Shown piece by piece: positions 23,893 through 32,222 of a stretch of DNA of 64,000 nucleotides. The notes beneath the pieces are model-generated. The model searched no databases. It saw only the letters and a program-made list of their open reading frames with translations, and was not told where the DNA came from. The translations under genes were made by a program, and so were the position numbers. Source of the stretch: Gemmatimonas sp. (GTDB taxonomy: Bacteria > Gemmatimonadota > Gemmatimonadetes > Gemmatimonadales > Gemmatimonadaceae). The stretch's first letter is position 1, and each line of letters opens with the position of its first letter. The DNA lies in assembly GCF_031426495.1 (NCBI RefSeq), contig NZ_JANPLK010000040.1, forward strand, positions 124,001 to 188,000, given 5' to 3'.

Positions 23893-25503
23893 ATGACTGA
23901 CACGCATTCGCATGCAGCGCTCGCGGCAATTGTTGACATCGCCGCCGACGCCATTATCGCGCTCGATGACAATTTCCGCATCGTGCGCTTCAACAAGGGT
24001 GCGGAGCATATCTTCGGTTGGACGGAAGACGAGATGCTCGGGCAGCGACTGGACCGGCTGCTCCCCATGGCGGCTCGCGCGGTGCACCGTGGGCATATCC
24101 GAGGCTTTGCGGAGGGAGGCACAGAATCCCGACGTATGGCGGAGCGGCGGGAAATCGCCGGACTTCGCCGAGATGGCGAGCAGTTTCCGGCGGAAGCGTC
24201 GATCGCGCGCGTGACCATAGAAGGCGAGCGCACCTTCATGGTGACCCTGCGCGACGTCAGCGATCGCCGAAAGAACGAAGAACGCCAGAAGCTGCTGGCG
24301 ACGGCGGGATGGGTGCTCGCCGCATCGCTCGACGTGGAGTCCACGATGGCGACGATTGCCGAACTACCCGTGCCGCTGCTGGGCGACTGGAGTCTGCTCG
24401 AGTTGCTTGCCGCCGACGGACAGATCCGGCGCGCGGCGGCCACGCACATGGATCCGAGGCGGCATGACGAGTCGTCTGCGCTCGTGTCTCGCGTGTACGA
24501 AACACTGGATGCGAATCTTCCCGCTGCCAGCGCCGGACGTGTGGCCCACGAGACAGAAGCGCAGCGCATTACCGATATCGCGTCGTGGTTGTCGGCGAAT
24601 TTTCACGACAAAGTCACCCGTGAGCACGCGCAATCGCTTGGTGCCAGTGCGGTATTGATCGTGCCGTTGCGCGCCGGTGGACGGGCGATCGGCGCGTTAC
24701 ATCTCGTACGTACGAGGCCTGGTGCGTCGCACAACATGGACGAAGTCCTCGTGGCCGACCAGTTTGCCGGCCTCGCCGCGCTCGCGCTCGAGAACGCGCG
24801 GCTGTACCAGGAATCCCGACGCGCCGTTCGAGAGCGCGATGACATGCTGGCCATCGTATCACACGACCTGCGCAACCCGGTCAATGCAATCGTGATGTTG
24901 ACCGGTGCGGTGCTTGGCCGGGAGCCAGGCGACGAGCGGCCGCTGATGGAGCGTGAGGATATCGAGGCGATTCGCGGTGCCGCCCGTCAAGCCGATGGAT
25001 TGATTCAGGATCTGCAGGACGTCTCACGCATTGCCAACGCACGACTTCGGGTCGATCGCCGACCCGTCTTGCTCTCGGAACTGGTGAAGGAATCGGCCGA
25101 CATGTTCGAGCCGGTCATGGAGGACGCCGTGCTGCGTTTCGTGCGTCACATCGACGAAACCCTCCCGCCGATTCAGGCCGACCGTCATCGCCTGGAACAG
25201 GTGTTGTCCAACCTGCTTGGCAACGCCGTTCGGTTCACGCCGCACGGTGGAGAGATCGTGCTCACCGCCGAACGTCATGACCACTGCGTGCGGATTCGCG
25301 TGCGCGACACCGGTCCCGGCGTGTCAGCCGATGACGTGCCGCGACTGTTCGAACGTCACTGGCAGGCGCCGCGCCTGCTGCGCGCGGGGTCGGGACTGGG
25401 ATTGTTCATCGCGAAGGGCATCGTCGAGGCGCACGGAGGCGAAATCGGCGTCGACAGCGAAGTGGGCAAGGGCAGCGAGTTCTGGTTCACGGTGCCGCTG
25501 TAA
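23893..25503 (+). CDS. Cytoplasmic PAS-GAF sensor histidine kinase
   Basis: From the ATG at 23893 the protein is 536 residues. PAS (~10-130) contains ALDDNFRIVRFNKGAEHIFGW, a classical PAS start, and is followed by a PAC-like VTLRDVSDRRKNEE. The GAF domain spans ~140-300 and includes SAVLIVPLRAGGRAIGALHLV. The HisKA H-box is IVSHDLRNPVNAIV. The HATPase N-box is LEQVLSNLLGNAVRFTPHGG, with DTGPGV and GSGLGLFIAKGIVEAHGG. No membrane span is seen. No response regulator gene adjoins it, so it is an orphan kinase. It is divergent from the metal ATPase gene with about 108 bases between starts. The open frame upstream of 23893 lacks a good start. Confidence 0.92.
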   Translation: MTDTHSHAALAAIVDIAADAIIALDDNFRIVRFNKGAEHIFGWTEDEMLGQRLDRLLPMAARAVHRGHIRGFAEGGTESRRMAERREIAGLRRDGEQFPAEASIARVTIEGERTFMVTLRDVSDRRKNEERQKLLATAGWVLAASLDVESTMATIAELPVPLLGDWSLLELLAADGQIRRAAATHMDPRRHDESSALVSRVYETLDANLPAASAGRVAHETEAQRITDIASWLSANFHDKVTREHAQSLGASAVLIVPLRAGGRAIGALHLVRTRPGASHNMDEVLVADQFAGLAALALENARLYQESRRAVRERDDMLAIVSHDLRNPVNAIVMLTGAVLGREPGDERPLMEREDIEAIRGAARQADGLIQDLQDVSRIANARLRVDRRPVLLSELVKESADMFEPVMEDAVLRFVRHIDETLPPIQADRHRLEQVLSNLLGNAVRFTPHGGEIVLTAERHDHCVRIRVRDTGPGVSADDVPRLFERHWQAPRLLRAGSGLGLFIAKGIVEAHGGEIGVDSEVGKGSEFWFTVPL

Positions 25504-25532
25504 CACGCCGCCCGAACGAAACAGGATCCGTC

Positions 25533-25781
25533 TTAGTGCTTGGCTTCGGCCGCGGGAGCAGCAGCGGCACCTTCGACCGCCGGAGCAGCCTCGTGGGTCG
25601 CAGCGGTGCTGTGCTTCGCATTGTCTTCCGCGTGATACACCTGGAAGTTCATCGGGTCGCGCGGATGCCGATACGTATTCTTGTGGATCGTGTAGGCCGT
25701 AAACAGCAGCCCCAACGTGGCCACCGTGGTCACGGCAGCAGCAGCCCAGCCCTGCTTGTTCGGATCGTACGCGACACTCAT
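25533..25781 (-). CDS. Small single-span membrane protein, unknown function
   Basis: An 82-residue protein from the ATG at 25781 (the frame runs to 25883). It has a short N-terminus (MSVAYDPNKQGW), one hydrophobic helix (AAAAVTTVATLGLLFTAYTI), a basic HKNTYRHPRDP segment and an Ala/His/Glu-rich tail ending AKH. Such a layout is seen in small respiratory or accessory subunits, but I do not recognise it. It lies just after dinB on the same strand, 73 bases downstream. Convergent with the kinase gene at 23893-25503. Confidence 0.65.
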   Translation of the reverse strand: MSVAYDPNKQGWAAAAVTTVATLGLLFTAYTIHKNTYRHPRDPMNFQVYHAEDNAKHSTAATHEAAPAVEGAAAAPAAEAKH

Positions 25782-25854
25782 GAAGACACCCCGACGGGAA
25801 AGCGCAAACGGCGAAGAAGAACACTTCAGCGAGCGGAAGCTATACAGGGCCGCG

Positions 25855-27141
25855 TCATTCTTCCACCCTTGGCCCAGTATCATGCGCGTTGTCGATCAAA
25901 CGGGCCGGAATGATCGCGGTACTGCCGTAACGGTCGCGGATCCGGTCGAGTGCCAGGGTGAGGGCCCGGTCCTTGGCGTTTTCGACCGGTTCCCCCTCCG
26001 CCGCAGGGGCGGGCGGGGCGGCGAAAAAGCCGAGCTGCACCGCCGGACCGGTGGACGTGGCCTCATCGTCGAAGTGTGACAGCCCGATCCCGAGCAGACG
26101 CACCCCGACCCGCCGTTTGCCCCGGAGCGCGCGGTAGAGCACGCGCGCGGCCTTGATCACCGACTTCTCGGATTCGATCGGCTGGGCCAGGGTACGCTGC
26201 GCCGACCGCGTCTTGAAGTCGGCGTCCTTGAGCTTCACCGTCACGGTTCTGGCCCGGAGCCCTTGTCGTCGCAGGTCGGTGCTCACGCGCACGGCCAGCC
26301 TAAGCAGTTCGCGTTCGAGGAGGTCGTCATCGTGCAGATCGCGCCCGAACGTCTCCTCGCGACTCACCTGCTTTTGCACCTCGCGCGGCGTCACGATGCT
26401 GTCATCGATGCCCCGCACACGCCCGTGCAGCCAGGCACCGGCGCGCTCGCCAAGGCGGGACTGCAGGTCGGTCACACTCCACTGCTGCGCGTCGGCGATG
26501 GTCTCGAGGCCCATGCGCTCCAGCGTCGCCGAGAAGCGCGGGCCGACCATCGGTAGGTCGGCCAGCCGGAACGGCGCCAGAAACGCCGCTTCCTGACCGG
26601 GCGTCACGCAGCGCACGCCGGTGGCGCCGCTGCCGGGCTTCGGCTTGGCCAGTTCAACGGCCATCTTGGCGACGAGTCGCGAGGTCCCGCCGCCGATCGA
26701 GACCGTGAGGCCGGTGGCGGCGAAGACCGCGTCCCGAATGCGATGCGCGGTGGCCTCGAGCGACTCGTGACCATAGAGCGCCTCGGTGCCGCCCATGTCG
26801 CAATACCACTCGTCGATGCTCGACGCTTGGACGATCGGAGCAAAGGTGGCGAGCACCTGCTGAATCTCCTTGCTGCGCGCGCTGCAGGCGCCACGGGGCA
26901 CCGGCACGCAGGTGGCCTGAGGACACAACTTCAGGGCACGCGAGATCGGCATCGCCGATCGCACACCGTACGCGCGGCACTCGTAGGAGGCACTGCACAC
27001 CACGCCGCGCGAGCCTGGGCGCCCGCCCACAATCAGTAACGTCGCCTTGCCGGCGCCGTCCGGATCCTCCTGGCGCGCCACGGCCACGAAGAACGCGTCG
27101 GCGTCGACCAGCAGAATGCGGCGTGGCGAAAGAGTGGTCAT
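25855..27141 (-). CDS. dinB: DNA polymerase IV (Y-family translesion polymerase)
   Basis: The 428-residue protein begins with the Y-family palm strand ILLVDADAFFVAV, where the aspartates bind metal and a Phe acts as steric gate. It continues with YECRAYGVRSAMPISRALKLCP. The second catalytic site is SSIDEWYCDM, a variant of the usual S(L/I)DEAYLD with both acidic residues kept. Helix-hairpin-helix DNA-binding (LPMVGPRFSATLERMGLETIADAQQ) and little-finger regions follow. Near the C-terminus QLGFF resembles the sliding-clamp-binding motif. It copies past damaged bases at low fidelity. I saw no LexA-type box in the 49 bases before the divergent ybaK gene, but a degenerate one cannot be excluded. 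Confidence 0.93.
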   Translation of the reverse strand: MTTLSPRRILLVDADAFFVAVARQEDPDGAGKATLLIVGGRPGSRGVVCSASYECRAYGVRSAMPISRALKLCPQATCVPVPRGACSARSKEIQQVLATFAPIVQASSIDEWYCDMGGTEALYGHESLEATAHRIRDAVFAATGLTVSIGGGTSRLVAKMAVELAKPKPGSGATGVRCVTPGQEAAFLAPFRLADLPMVGPRFSATLERMGLETIADAQQWSVTDLQSRLGERAGAWLHGRVRGIDDSIVTPREVQKQVSREETFGRDLHDDDLLERELLRLAVRVSTDLRRQGLRARTVTVKLKDADFKTRSAQRTLAQPIESEKSVIKAARVLYRALRGKRRVGVRLLGIGLSHFDDEATSTGPAVQLGFFAAPPAPAAEGEPVENAKDRALTLALDRIRDRYGSTAIIPARLIDNAHDTGPRVEE

Positions 27142-27190
27142 GTCGGGGGAAAGTGGTGGCCCTGACGCAAGCTAGCAGCAATCTTGAAGG

Positions 27191-27661
27191 ATGACGCCCG
27201 CCATCCTGTTCGTGCGAAAAGCCAAGATCGCACACGACGTGCTCTCGTATGAGCACGACCCGGCCGCCGAGTCGTACGGGCGCGAAGCCGTGGATCTGCT
27301 GCGGCTCGAGCCCGCCACGGTGTTCAAGACGCTGGTGGCCGACGCCGAAGGCGTGGGACTGGTCTGCGCCGTGGTGCCGGTGCTGATGATGCTCGATCTC
27401 AAGGCGCTGGCCGCTGCCGTCGGCGCGCGCCGCGTCCGCATGGCCGACCCGGCCGCCGCCGAACGGGCCACCGGCTACGTGGTCGGTGGCATCAGTCCGT
27501 TGGGCCAAAAGAAGCAACTGCCAGTCGTGATCGACGCGAGTGCGCTCGCGTTCGATCGCGTGTACGTAAGCGCGGGCCGGCGCGGACTTGAACTCTCGTT
27601 GGCCCCGATGGACTTGGTGAAGCTGTCGCGTGGCCGCACGGGACCGATCGCGCGCGCGTAG
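27191..27661 (+). CDS. ybaK: YbaK/EbsC-type Cys-tRNA(Pro) deacylase
   Basis: The 156-residue product matches the YbaK/EbsC branch of the ProX-like editing domains: N-terminal TPAILFVRKAKIAHDVLSYEHD, then LEPATVFKTLVAD with the conserved lysine, VLMMLDLKALA, and TGYVVGGISPLGQKKQLPVVIDAS with the glycine-rich signature. It hydrolyses Cys-tRNA(Pro) formed by misacylation and protects translation quality. The length is typical. Starts at the ATG at 27191, divergent from dinB, and the DUF4198-like gene follows 40 bases later. Confidence 0.94.
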   Translation: MTPAILFVRKAKIAHDVLSYEHDPAAESYGREAVDLLRLEPATVFKTLVADAEGVGLVCAVVPVLMMLDLKALAAAVGARRVRMADPAAAERATGYVVGGISPLGQKKQLPVVIDASALAFDRVYVSAGRRGLELSLAPMDLVKLSRGRTGPIARA

Positions 27662-27700
27662 TTTTTGCTGGGGTCAACAATCCACCTTACGAGGAAGACC

Positions 27701-28519
27701 ATGCCGCATCGACGGAAATGGATTTGGGTGCTGGTGGCGTCACTCGCCGCGACGCCACTCCTGGCGCACGACATGTTCTGGCGTTTGTCCTCGTATTACG
27801 TAGCCCCAAAGACGGCGCTCACCATCCCGTTGCTCAATGGAACGTTCTCCAAGAGTGAGAACTCCATCGAGTGGGACCGTGTCGCGGATTTGAGCGTAGC
27901 GGAACCTGGCCAGCGTCGCTCGCTCGATAGCCTGTCCTGGAGTACGGCTGGCGACACGAGTCGATTGTCGTATACCACGCAGGCCACCGGCACCTACGTC
28001 GTTGGGCTCTCCACCAAATCGCGCGACTTCTCACTCGACGCGAAGGCCTTCAACGCCTATCTCGCGGACGACGGCATTCCGGATATTTTGGCCGCACGAC
28101 GGCGCGACGGATCGCTGGAGAAATCCGCGAAAGAGCGCTACTCGAAGCACGTCAAAGCGATTTTCCAGGTGGGCAACGCTCGTACGTTGGGGTGGCAGGC
28201 CGCGTTCGGATATCCCGCCGAGCTCGTCCCGCTGGCAAACCCATACGAGGCGAAGGCGGGCACGACGCTGCGCTTGCGTTGTCTGGTCGACGGTAAACCC
28301 GTCGCCAACCAACTCGTCATCGTGGGCGGGCGCCGTGGACCGGCCGGAGATGTGCGCCTCCCACCGCGCAGCCTGCGAAGCGACGCAACAGGGGTGGTGA
28401 CGGTTCCGCTCGCCGCAGCCGGGCGTTGGTACGTGAAGTTCATACATATGACGCCCGTGACCGATGGCGTGGTCGACTACGAATCGAAGTGGGCGACGCT
28501 CACCTTCGAAGTGCGCTGA
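27701..28519 (+). CDS. Secreted DUF4198-like protein
   Basis: The 272-residue protein starts at the ATG at 27701, with GAGGAAG at 27691-27697 as ribosome site. It has a signal peptide (WVLVASLAATPLLAHD), and the mature end begins HDMFWRLSSYYVAP. The His-Asp directly after the cleavage site and the two beta-rich halves (TTQATGTYVVGL; RLRCLVDGKPVANQLVIVGG; FIHMTPVTDG...VDYESKWATLTF) match the DUF4198 (NikM-like) family. Members are periplasmic, often beside nickel/cobalt uptake or TonB receptors. A metal-binding role is family-level inference; no transport genes adjoin it here. It is convergent with the PLP enzyme gene. Confidence 0.8.
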   Translation: MPHRRKWIWVLVASLAATPLLAHDMFWRLSSYYVAPKTALTIPLLNGTFSKSENSIEWDRVADLSVAEPGQRRSLDSLSWSTAGDTSRLSYTTQATGTYVVGLSTKSRDFSLDAKAFNAYLADDGIPDILAARRRDGSLEKSAKERYSKHVKAIFQVGNARTLGWQAAFGYPAELVPLANPYEAKAGTTLRLRCLVDGKPVANQLVIVGGRRGPAGDVRLPPRSLRSDATGVVTVPLAAAGRWYVKFIHMTPVTDGVVDYESKWATLTFEVR

Positions 28520-28560
28520 GCAACCGTATGGCGCCCTCGTGGCGCGCGCTACACCGCGAG

Positions 28561-29700
28561 CTATACCGCTCGCGGTCGCGGTGGCCCTTCGGCCAGCTCA
28601 TCGAGTGCCGGTCCACGGCCGCGGGCTTCCACCGGCCAGCGCGTCTCGACCGCGTGGCCACGCACCCCGATGATTTCGTCGAATAGGTGAACGACGATGC
28701 AGACGTGGTTGGGCACGACGCGAACCTGATCGCCGAGTCGCGGACGCCAGTCGGTCTTGGAGAGATCGAGGATGCCATGCTCTTCCGACATCCGTGACAC
28801 CACGACCTCGGGATGATCGAGCAGTGCGCCATAGCCGTCTCCCTCGGCGCGCAGTGGCTCGCGGCCGAGTGCTTTCGTACCGGCATCGATCACTGCTTGT
28901 CCCTTCACCGCCACGCTCACCACCGTGGCGAGGACTGTGAGCGCGCAATCATCCCAGTCGCATGCGCCGATCATGGCGGTGGTACGATCGTTGTACACAT
29001 ACGTTCCTGGTCGAACTTCCGTCACGCCGGGTACTTCATGCATGCGCCAGGCAGCTGGCGTAGAGCCACCGCTGACAATGCGCGGCGGCAAACCCGCGGC
29101 CTCGAACGCCTGCACGTAGGTCGCGATGTTCACGCCGAGCTGAGCGAGGGCGGTACCCTGTTCGTCTACGGCCTCGCGGATGTGGCCGGGATAAAACAGC
29201 ATGCCGGCGAAATTCAGCGCCGACGCACGATCGATGTGCCGCGCGATCGCGACTGCGCGTTCCGGCGATGACACACCGACGCGATGCATCCCGAGATCCG
29301 CTTCCACCAAGACGTCGAACTGTCGCTGCCCGAGTCTGGCGGCCACATTGAGGGCGTCGAGCGCGTTGGCGTCGTCAGCGGCAACGGTCACACGTACGTC
29401 CACTGGCAATCGCGCGAGCCGCTCGAGTCTCGCGGCCCCGACCGGCGGATAGGCCACCAGCAGATCCTCGCACACCTCCGCCATCACCTCAGCTTCCCGC
29501 AGCGTGGCGCAGGTCAGCCCGACAGCGCCCAGCCGTAGCTGGTCCGCGGCAATCCGTGGCGACTTGTGCGTCTTGACGTGCGGCCGCAGTCGAAGCCCGT
29601 GCAGGGTAGCGTACGCCGCCATTCGGTCCAGATTGAACGCGAGCCGATCCATGTCGACGATCGGTACCGGTGTCTCGAGCTGTTCGAGATACGTAGTCAT
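28561..29700 (-). CDS. PLP- and metal-dependent D-threonine aldolase / D-serine dehydratase-like enzyme
   Basis: The 379-residue protein is an alanine-racemase-fold type III PLP enzyme. The PLP lysine is in LRPHVKTHKSP near residue 43. The C-terminal metal site reads VPNHVCIVVH. A His-x-Cys pair there is the zinc ligand set of eukaryote-like D-serine dehydratases (DSD1), whereas D-threonine aldolases have His-x-Asp. The sequence therefore favours D-serine or D-threo-hydroxy amino-acid cleavage with zinc. LVEADLGMHRVGV and VSGGSTPAAW are also family signatures. The ATG at 29700 starts the protein; upstream extension of the frame is antisense to ridA. It is divergent from ridA with 30 bases between starts. 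That is a sensible pairing, since such lyases release 2-aminoacrylate that RidA clears. Confidence 0.9.
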   Translation of the reverse strand: MTTYLEQLETPVPIVDMDRLAFNLDRMAAYATLHGLRLRPHVKTHKSPRIAADQLRLGAVGLTCATLREAEVMAEVCEDLLVAYPPVGAARLERLARLPVDVRVTVAADDANALDALNVAARLGQRQFDVLVEADLGMHRVGVSSPERAVAIARHIDRASALNFAGMLFYPGHIREAVDEQGTALAQLGVNIATYVQAFEAAGLPPRIVSGGSTPAAWRMHEVPGVTEVRPGTYVYNDRTTAMIGACDWDDCALTVLATVVSVAVKGQAVIDAGTKALGREPLRAEGDGYGALLDHPEVVVSRMSEEHGILDLSKTDWRPRLGDQVRVVPNHVCIVVHLFDEIIGVRGHAVETRWPVEARGRGPALDELAEGPPRPRAV

Positions 29701-29730
29701 CGCGCCCCCTTCTCTTCGAGACTGTAGAAA

Positions 29731-30141
29731 ATGCCACACGCTGACGCACCGTCCGATCGCCCGTGGACTCCGGTCGTGCTGCCCAACCTGCCGGCCCCTG
29801 CGGGAGCCTACTCTCCGGGCGTGCGCACCGCAAATATGGGGAGTCTGTTGTTCGTGTCCGGCCAGACGCCGCGGGACCAGGCCACCGGGGACATCGTCGA
29901 AGGCGACGTTGAAGCACAGACCCGCCTCACGCTGGCAAACATGGAGCGTATTCTGATCGCCGGCGGCGCCACGCTGGCCAACGTGGTCAGCATCACGGTG
30001 TATCTGGCCGATGAGAACGATTGGGGCACGTTCGATCGCGTGTATCGCTCGGTGTTCTCGGCGCCGTACCCGGCCCGCGCCGTGGTCGGTGCATCGCTGC
30101 GCGGTATCCGCGTCGAGATCTCGGCGATCGCTGCCCTCTAG
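29731..30141 (+). CDS. ridA: RidA-family enamine/imine deaminase
   Basis: The 136-residue length is standard for the trimeric RidA/YjgF/UK114 family, which hydrolyses reactive enamines such as 2-aminoacrylate made by PLP dehydratases. Signatures: PAPAGAYSPGVRT, LLFVSGQTPRD, ANMERILIAGGATLANVVSITVYL, and the C-terminal RGIRVEISAIAAL. The active-site arginine is the Arg in YPARAVVGASLRGI or its neighbour. Gene context with the divergent D-serine dehydratase-like enzyme fits that role. Starts at the ATG at 29731. Confidence 0.94.
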   Translation: MPHADAPSDRPWTPVVLPNLPAPAGAYSPGVRTANMGSLLFVSGQTPRDQATGDIVEGDVEAQTRLTLANMERILIAGGATLANVVSITVYLADENDWGTFDRVYRSVFSAPYPARAVVGASLRGIRVEISAIAAL

Positions 30142-30150
30142 AACGTGGTG

Positions 30151-30456
30151 ATGCCGCCGCCGCGGATCGTGGTGTACGCGATGAATCGGTCGTTCCGCGT
30201 GCAGTGTGTCGCGCTGCTGCGCGCGGCCGGGGCGGCGGTGCGTGTCGCCAGCAGGCAGGCGGAACTCGCCAAGGCCCTCGGCGAAGGGACGATCGCGGCG
30301 ATCATCGTGGATGATGACCGCGACGCTGCCGTCGCGCGCGTGGTGACACGCGTGGTCGTGATGCAGCGAGCGCCCGGCGAATCGATCGAAGAGATCGTCG
30401 CGCGGGCGCTCGGTCCTGCAGACACTCTGGCGGATCAGCCGAGGTCGAGCGAGTAG
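30151..30456 (+). CDS. Small receiver-like protein lacking phospho-acceptor, unknown function
   Basis: The ~101-residue product follows ridA by 9 bases (alternative GTG starts at 30145/30148 lie 3-6 bases after its stop). The alternation RIVVYAMNRSFRVQCVALLRAAGAAVRVA, then TIAAIIVDDDRDAAVARVV, then VVVMQRAPGES has the beta-alpha rhythm of a truncated CheY-like receiver. The acidic pocket, central Asp and Lys are not convincingly in place. Its 3' end overlaps the OmpR-type regulator gene tail to tail by 22 bp. It may be a stand-alone pseudo-receiver. Confidence that it is real comes mainly from its close spacing to ridA. Confidence 0.55.
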   Translation: MPPPRIVVYAMNRSFRVQCVALLRAAGAAVRVASRQAELAKALGEGTIAAIIVDDDRDAAVARVVTRVVVMQRAPGESIEEIVARALGPADTLADQPRSSE

Positions 30457-31106
30457 CCCTCGCCGCGCACGGTCCGGATGTCGACGACGCTGCCGGACTC
30501 GCGCAGTCGCTTGCGGAGCTGCGCGACGTGCACGTCGACCACGTTCGAACCGGGATCGAACTGCAGGTGCCACACATGCTCGAGCAGCATCGGACGCGTA
30601 ACCGTTTCACCAGCCCGCATCGCCAGGAACTCGAGCAGCGAATACTGACGCGCCGTCAGACTGACCGGCTTGTTGTGGCACTGCACTTCATGTGACACGC
30701 GATTAAGCGTGAGATCGCCGGCACTGACGCGCTCCATCGAGCGTGCGCCCCCGCGCCGAATCGCTGCCCGTACGCGGGCGGCCAGTACTTCGTTGGGAAA
30801 CGGCTTTTGCAGGTAGTCATCGGCGCCCGCATCGAGCGCCCGAACGACATCTGCGGTCGTATCATGCGCCGTGGCGACCACGATGGGCGTGGTGCTTCCT
30901 TCGCGGCGAAGATCCTGCAGCACGGCGATCCCGTTGCGGTCGGGCAATTCGAGATCGAGGACGATCGCATCGTAGGCGGTCGAGAGCGCGAGTCGTCGTC
31001 CATCTTCGGCGACCGGAGCGATATCGACATCGTAACCATCGTCGATCAAGACCTGGCGCATCAGATCAGCGACGAGTCGATCGTCTTCGATGACCAGGAT
31101 CCGCAT
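30435..31106 (-). CDS. OmpR/PhoB-family response regulator
   Basis: From the ATG at 31106 the protein is 223 residues, the normal length; an ATG at 31133 would add nine. Receiver: RILVIEDD pocket, Asp in AIVLDLELPDRNG (about residue 51), Thr in VVATAHD and Lys in YLQKPF. Winged-helix output domain (~130-223): LTARQYSLLEFLAMRAGETVTR, then VDVHVAQLRKRL and IRTVRGEGYSLD. It binds DNA on phosphorylation by a histidine kinase. No kinase gene adjoins it, so its partner is unknown and may be one of the orphan kinases of the window. The ~210 bases upstream hold no gene and probably its promoter. Confidence 0.93.
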   Translation of the reverse strand: MRILVIEDDRLVADLMRQVLIDDGYDVDIAPVAEDGRRLALSTAYDAIVLDLELPDRNGIAVLQDLRREGSTTPIVVATAHDTTADVVRALDAGADDYLQKPFPNEVLAARVRAAIRRGGARSMERVSAGDLTLNRVSHEVQCHNKPVSLTARQYSLLEFLAMRAGETVTRPMLLEHVWHLQFDPGSNVVDVHVAQLRKRLRESGSVVDIRTVRGEGYSLDLG

Positions 31107-31316
31107 TCGCGTGTCGGATTGAGTAGGAACCATGCGTCGGAGAGCCGTGGCGGGAGCGAACGTCGGTGGCCACGGGAGTCCGGGGAGGGCTGCCGCCACC
31201 GACGGCGAGGTGATCCCCTAACCGTTGTTCCGACATGTTAATGCGGTTTTGTCACAAATTTGGCAGGATGAATGGCAATTCATGAAGTTGGTCCAGCCGT
31301 GTAACGGTGCCGCAGG

Positions 31317-31724
31317 TCAGCTGTCGCCCTTCAATCGTCGAATTGCGCGTCGATCTCGCTTTCCCGGCTTGCTGTCACCGAAGGCAAAGGCCGTCGGCAT
31401 CTGTCGGAGCTGTTCCTGCGCCGCCTCGCGCTTCCGCTTCCCATCGGCCATTTCCTCGTAGAGCCGCTGGGCGATCTCGGCGGAGCCCCGGCGTTCAGCG
31501 ACGTCCTTCACGCGAAGCTGCCAGGCGAGAGGGCCCTGCTGCACGCGGATCTCATCGCCCAGCTGCACCAACTTGGCCCGCTTCGCGCGGTCTCCGTTGA
31601 CGTCAACTTTGCCGCCGTCGATCGCTTCCGCTGCGAGCGCTCGCGTCTTGAAGAAGCGTGCCGCCCAAAGCCACTTGTCGAGCCGAACTTTGCCCGGTGG
31701 CGACTGCTCGTCGTCGTCGCGCAT
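31317..31724 (-). CDS. S4-domain RNA-binding protein, Hsp15-like
   Basis: The 135-residue protein has an N-terminal S4 fold: VRLDKWLWAARFFKTRALAAEAIDGGKVDVNG, then AKLVQLGDEIRV. A basic C-terminal tail rich in Lys/Arg follows (DGKRKREAAQEQLRQ; GKRDRRAIRRLKGD). This is the composition of Hsp15 (HslR), which binds stalled 50S subunits carrying nascent chains. Length is right for the family. It lies 3 bases after the acidic-tailed gene on the same strand, so it is probably co-transcribed with the run of minus-strand genes from 35.3 kb. Confidence 0.88.
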   Translation of the reverse strand: MRDDDEQSPPGKVRLDKWLWAARFFKTRALAAEAIDGGKVDVNGDRAKRAKLVQLGDEIRVQQGPLAWQLRVKDVAERRGSAEIAQRLYEEMADGKRKREAAQEQLRQMPTAFAFGDSKPGKRDRRAIRRLKGDS

Positions 31725-31727
31725 CGA

Positions 31728-32222
31728 CTACTTCGACCCGTCGGCGCTGTCATCCTCTTCGTCGAAGACGATCACATCATCATCGACGTCGTCGTCGAGA
31801 TCATCGACGTCGTCGCCGTGGTCCAATGCGTCGTCCGCGATATCGGTGTCGTCGAGCTCCGCCGACGACGTACCATCGGCCTGTGCGGACTGCGCCTCCG
31901 CCGATCGCACCTCCCGGATTCGGGTGGCGGCACCGGCGTATACCGAGCGAACAGCCGGATTCGATTGCTGCTCACTCGCGCGCCGTTCGAGCAGCGGCAC
32001 CAGGGCCATGGTCGCATCGAGCTCTGCGTCGGCGTCCCCGCTACTGGCCATCGCCATCAGCATCGCGACGACGTCGTCGCAGGCATCAGCCATACGGCTC
32101 GAGGTCATCGCATCGGGACCCGGCACGTTCGTGCCGCGCGCCATGAGCGCGACGCGCTCGCGCAGCACCGCGGCATCGGTCTGGAAGCGATTGACGAGAT
32201 ATTCTCTGGCAGTCGTTGTCAT
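31728..32222 (-). CDS. Protein with strongly acidic C-terminal tail, unknown function
   Basis: The 164-residue product starts at the ATG 32222, whose last base pair overlaps the stop of the EAL-HDOD gene (TGATG), indicating translational coupling. The first ~100 residues are helical (TAREYLVNRFQTDAAVLRERVALMA; MADACDDVVAMLMAM; ATMALVPLLERRASEQQ). The last ~45 are dominated by Asp/Glu (DDTDIADDALDHGDDVDDL then DDDVDDDVIVFDEEDD). Acidic tails of this kind bind basic proteins or metal, but no family is recognised. It is placed between a signalling protein and an RNA-binding protein. Confidence 0.75.
   Translation of the reverse strand: MTTTAREYLVNRFQTDAAVLRERVALMARGTNVPGPDAMTSSRMADACDDVVAMLMAMASSGDADAELDATMALVPLLERRASEQQSNPAVRSVYAGAATRIREVRSAEAQSAQADGTSSAELDDTDIADDALDHGDDVDDLDDDVDDDVIVFDEEDDSADGSK

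Noticed and set aside
29701..30573. Upstream extension of the D-serine-dehydratase-like frame
   Set aside because: Antisense to ridA and the next gene; the enzyme's family N-terminus starts at 29700.
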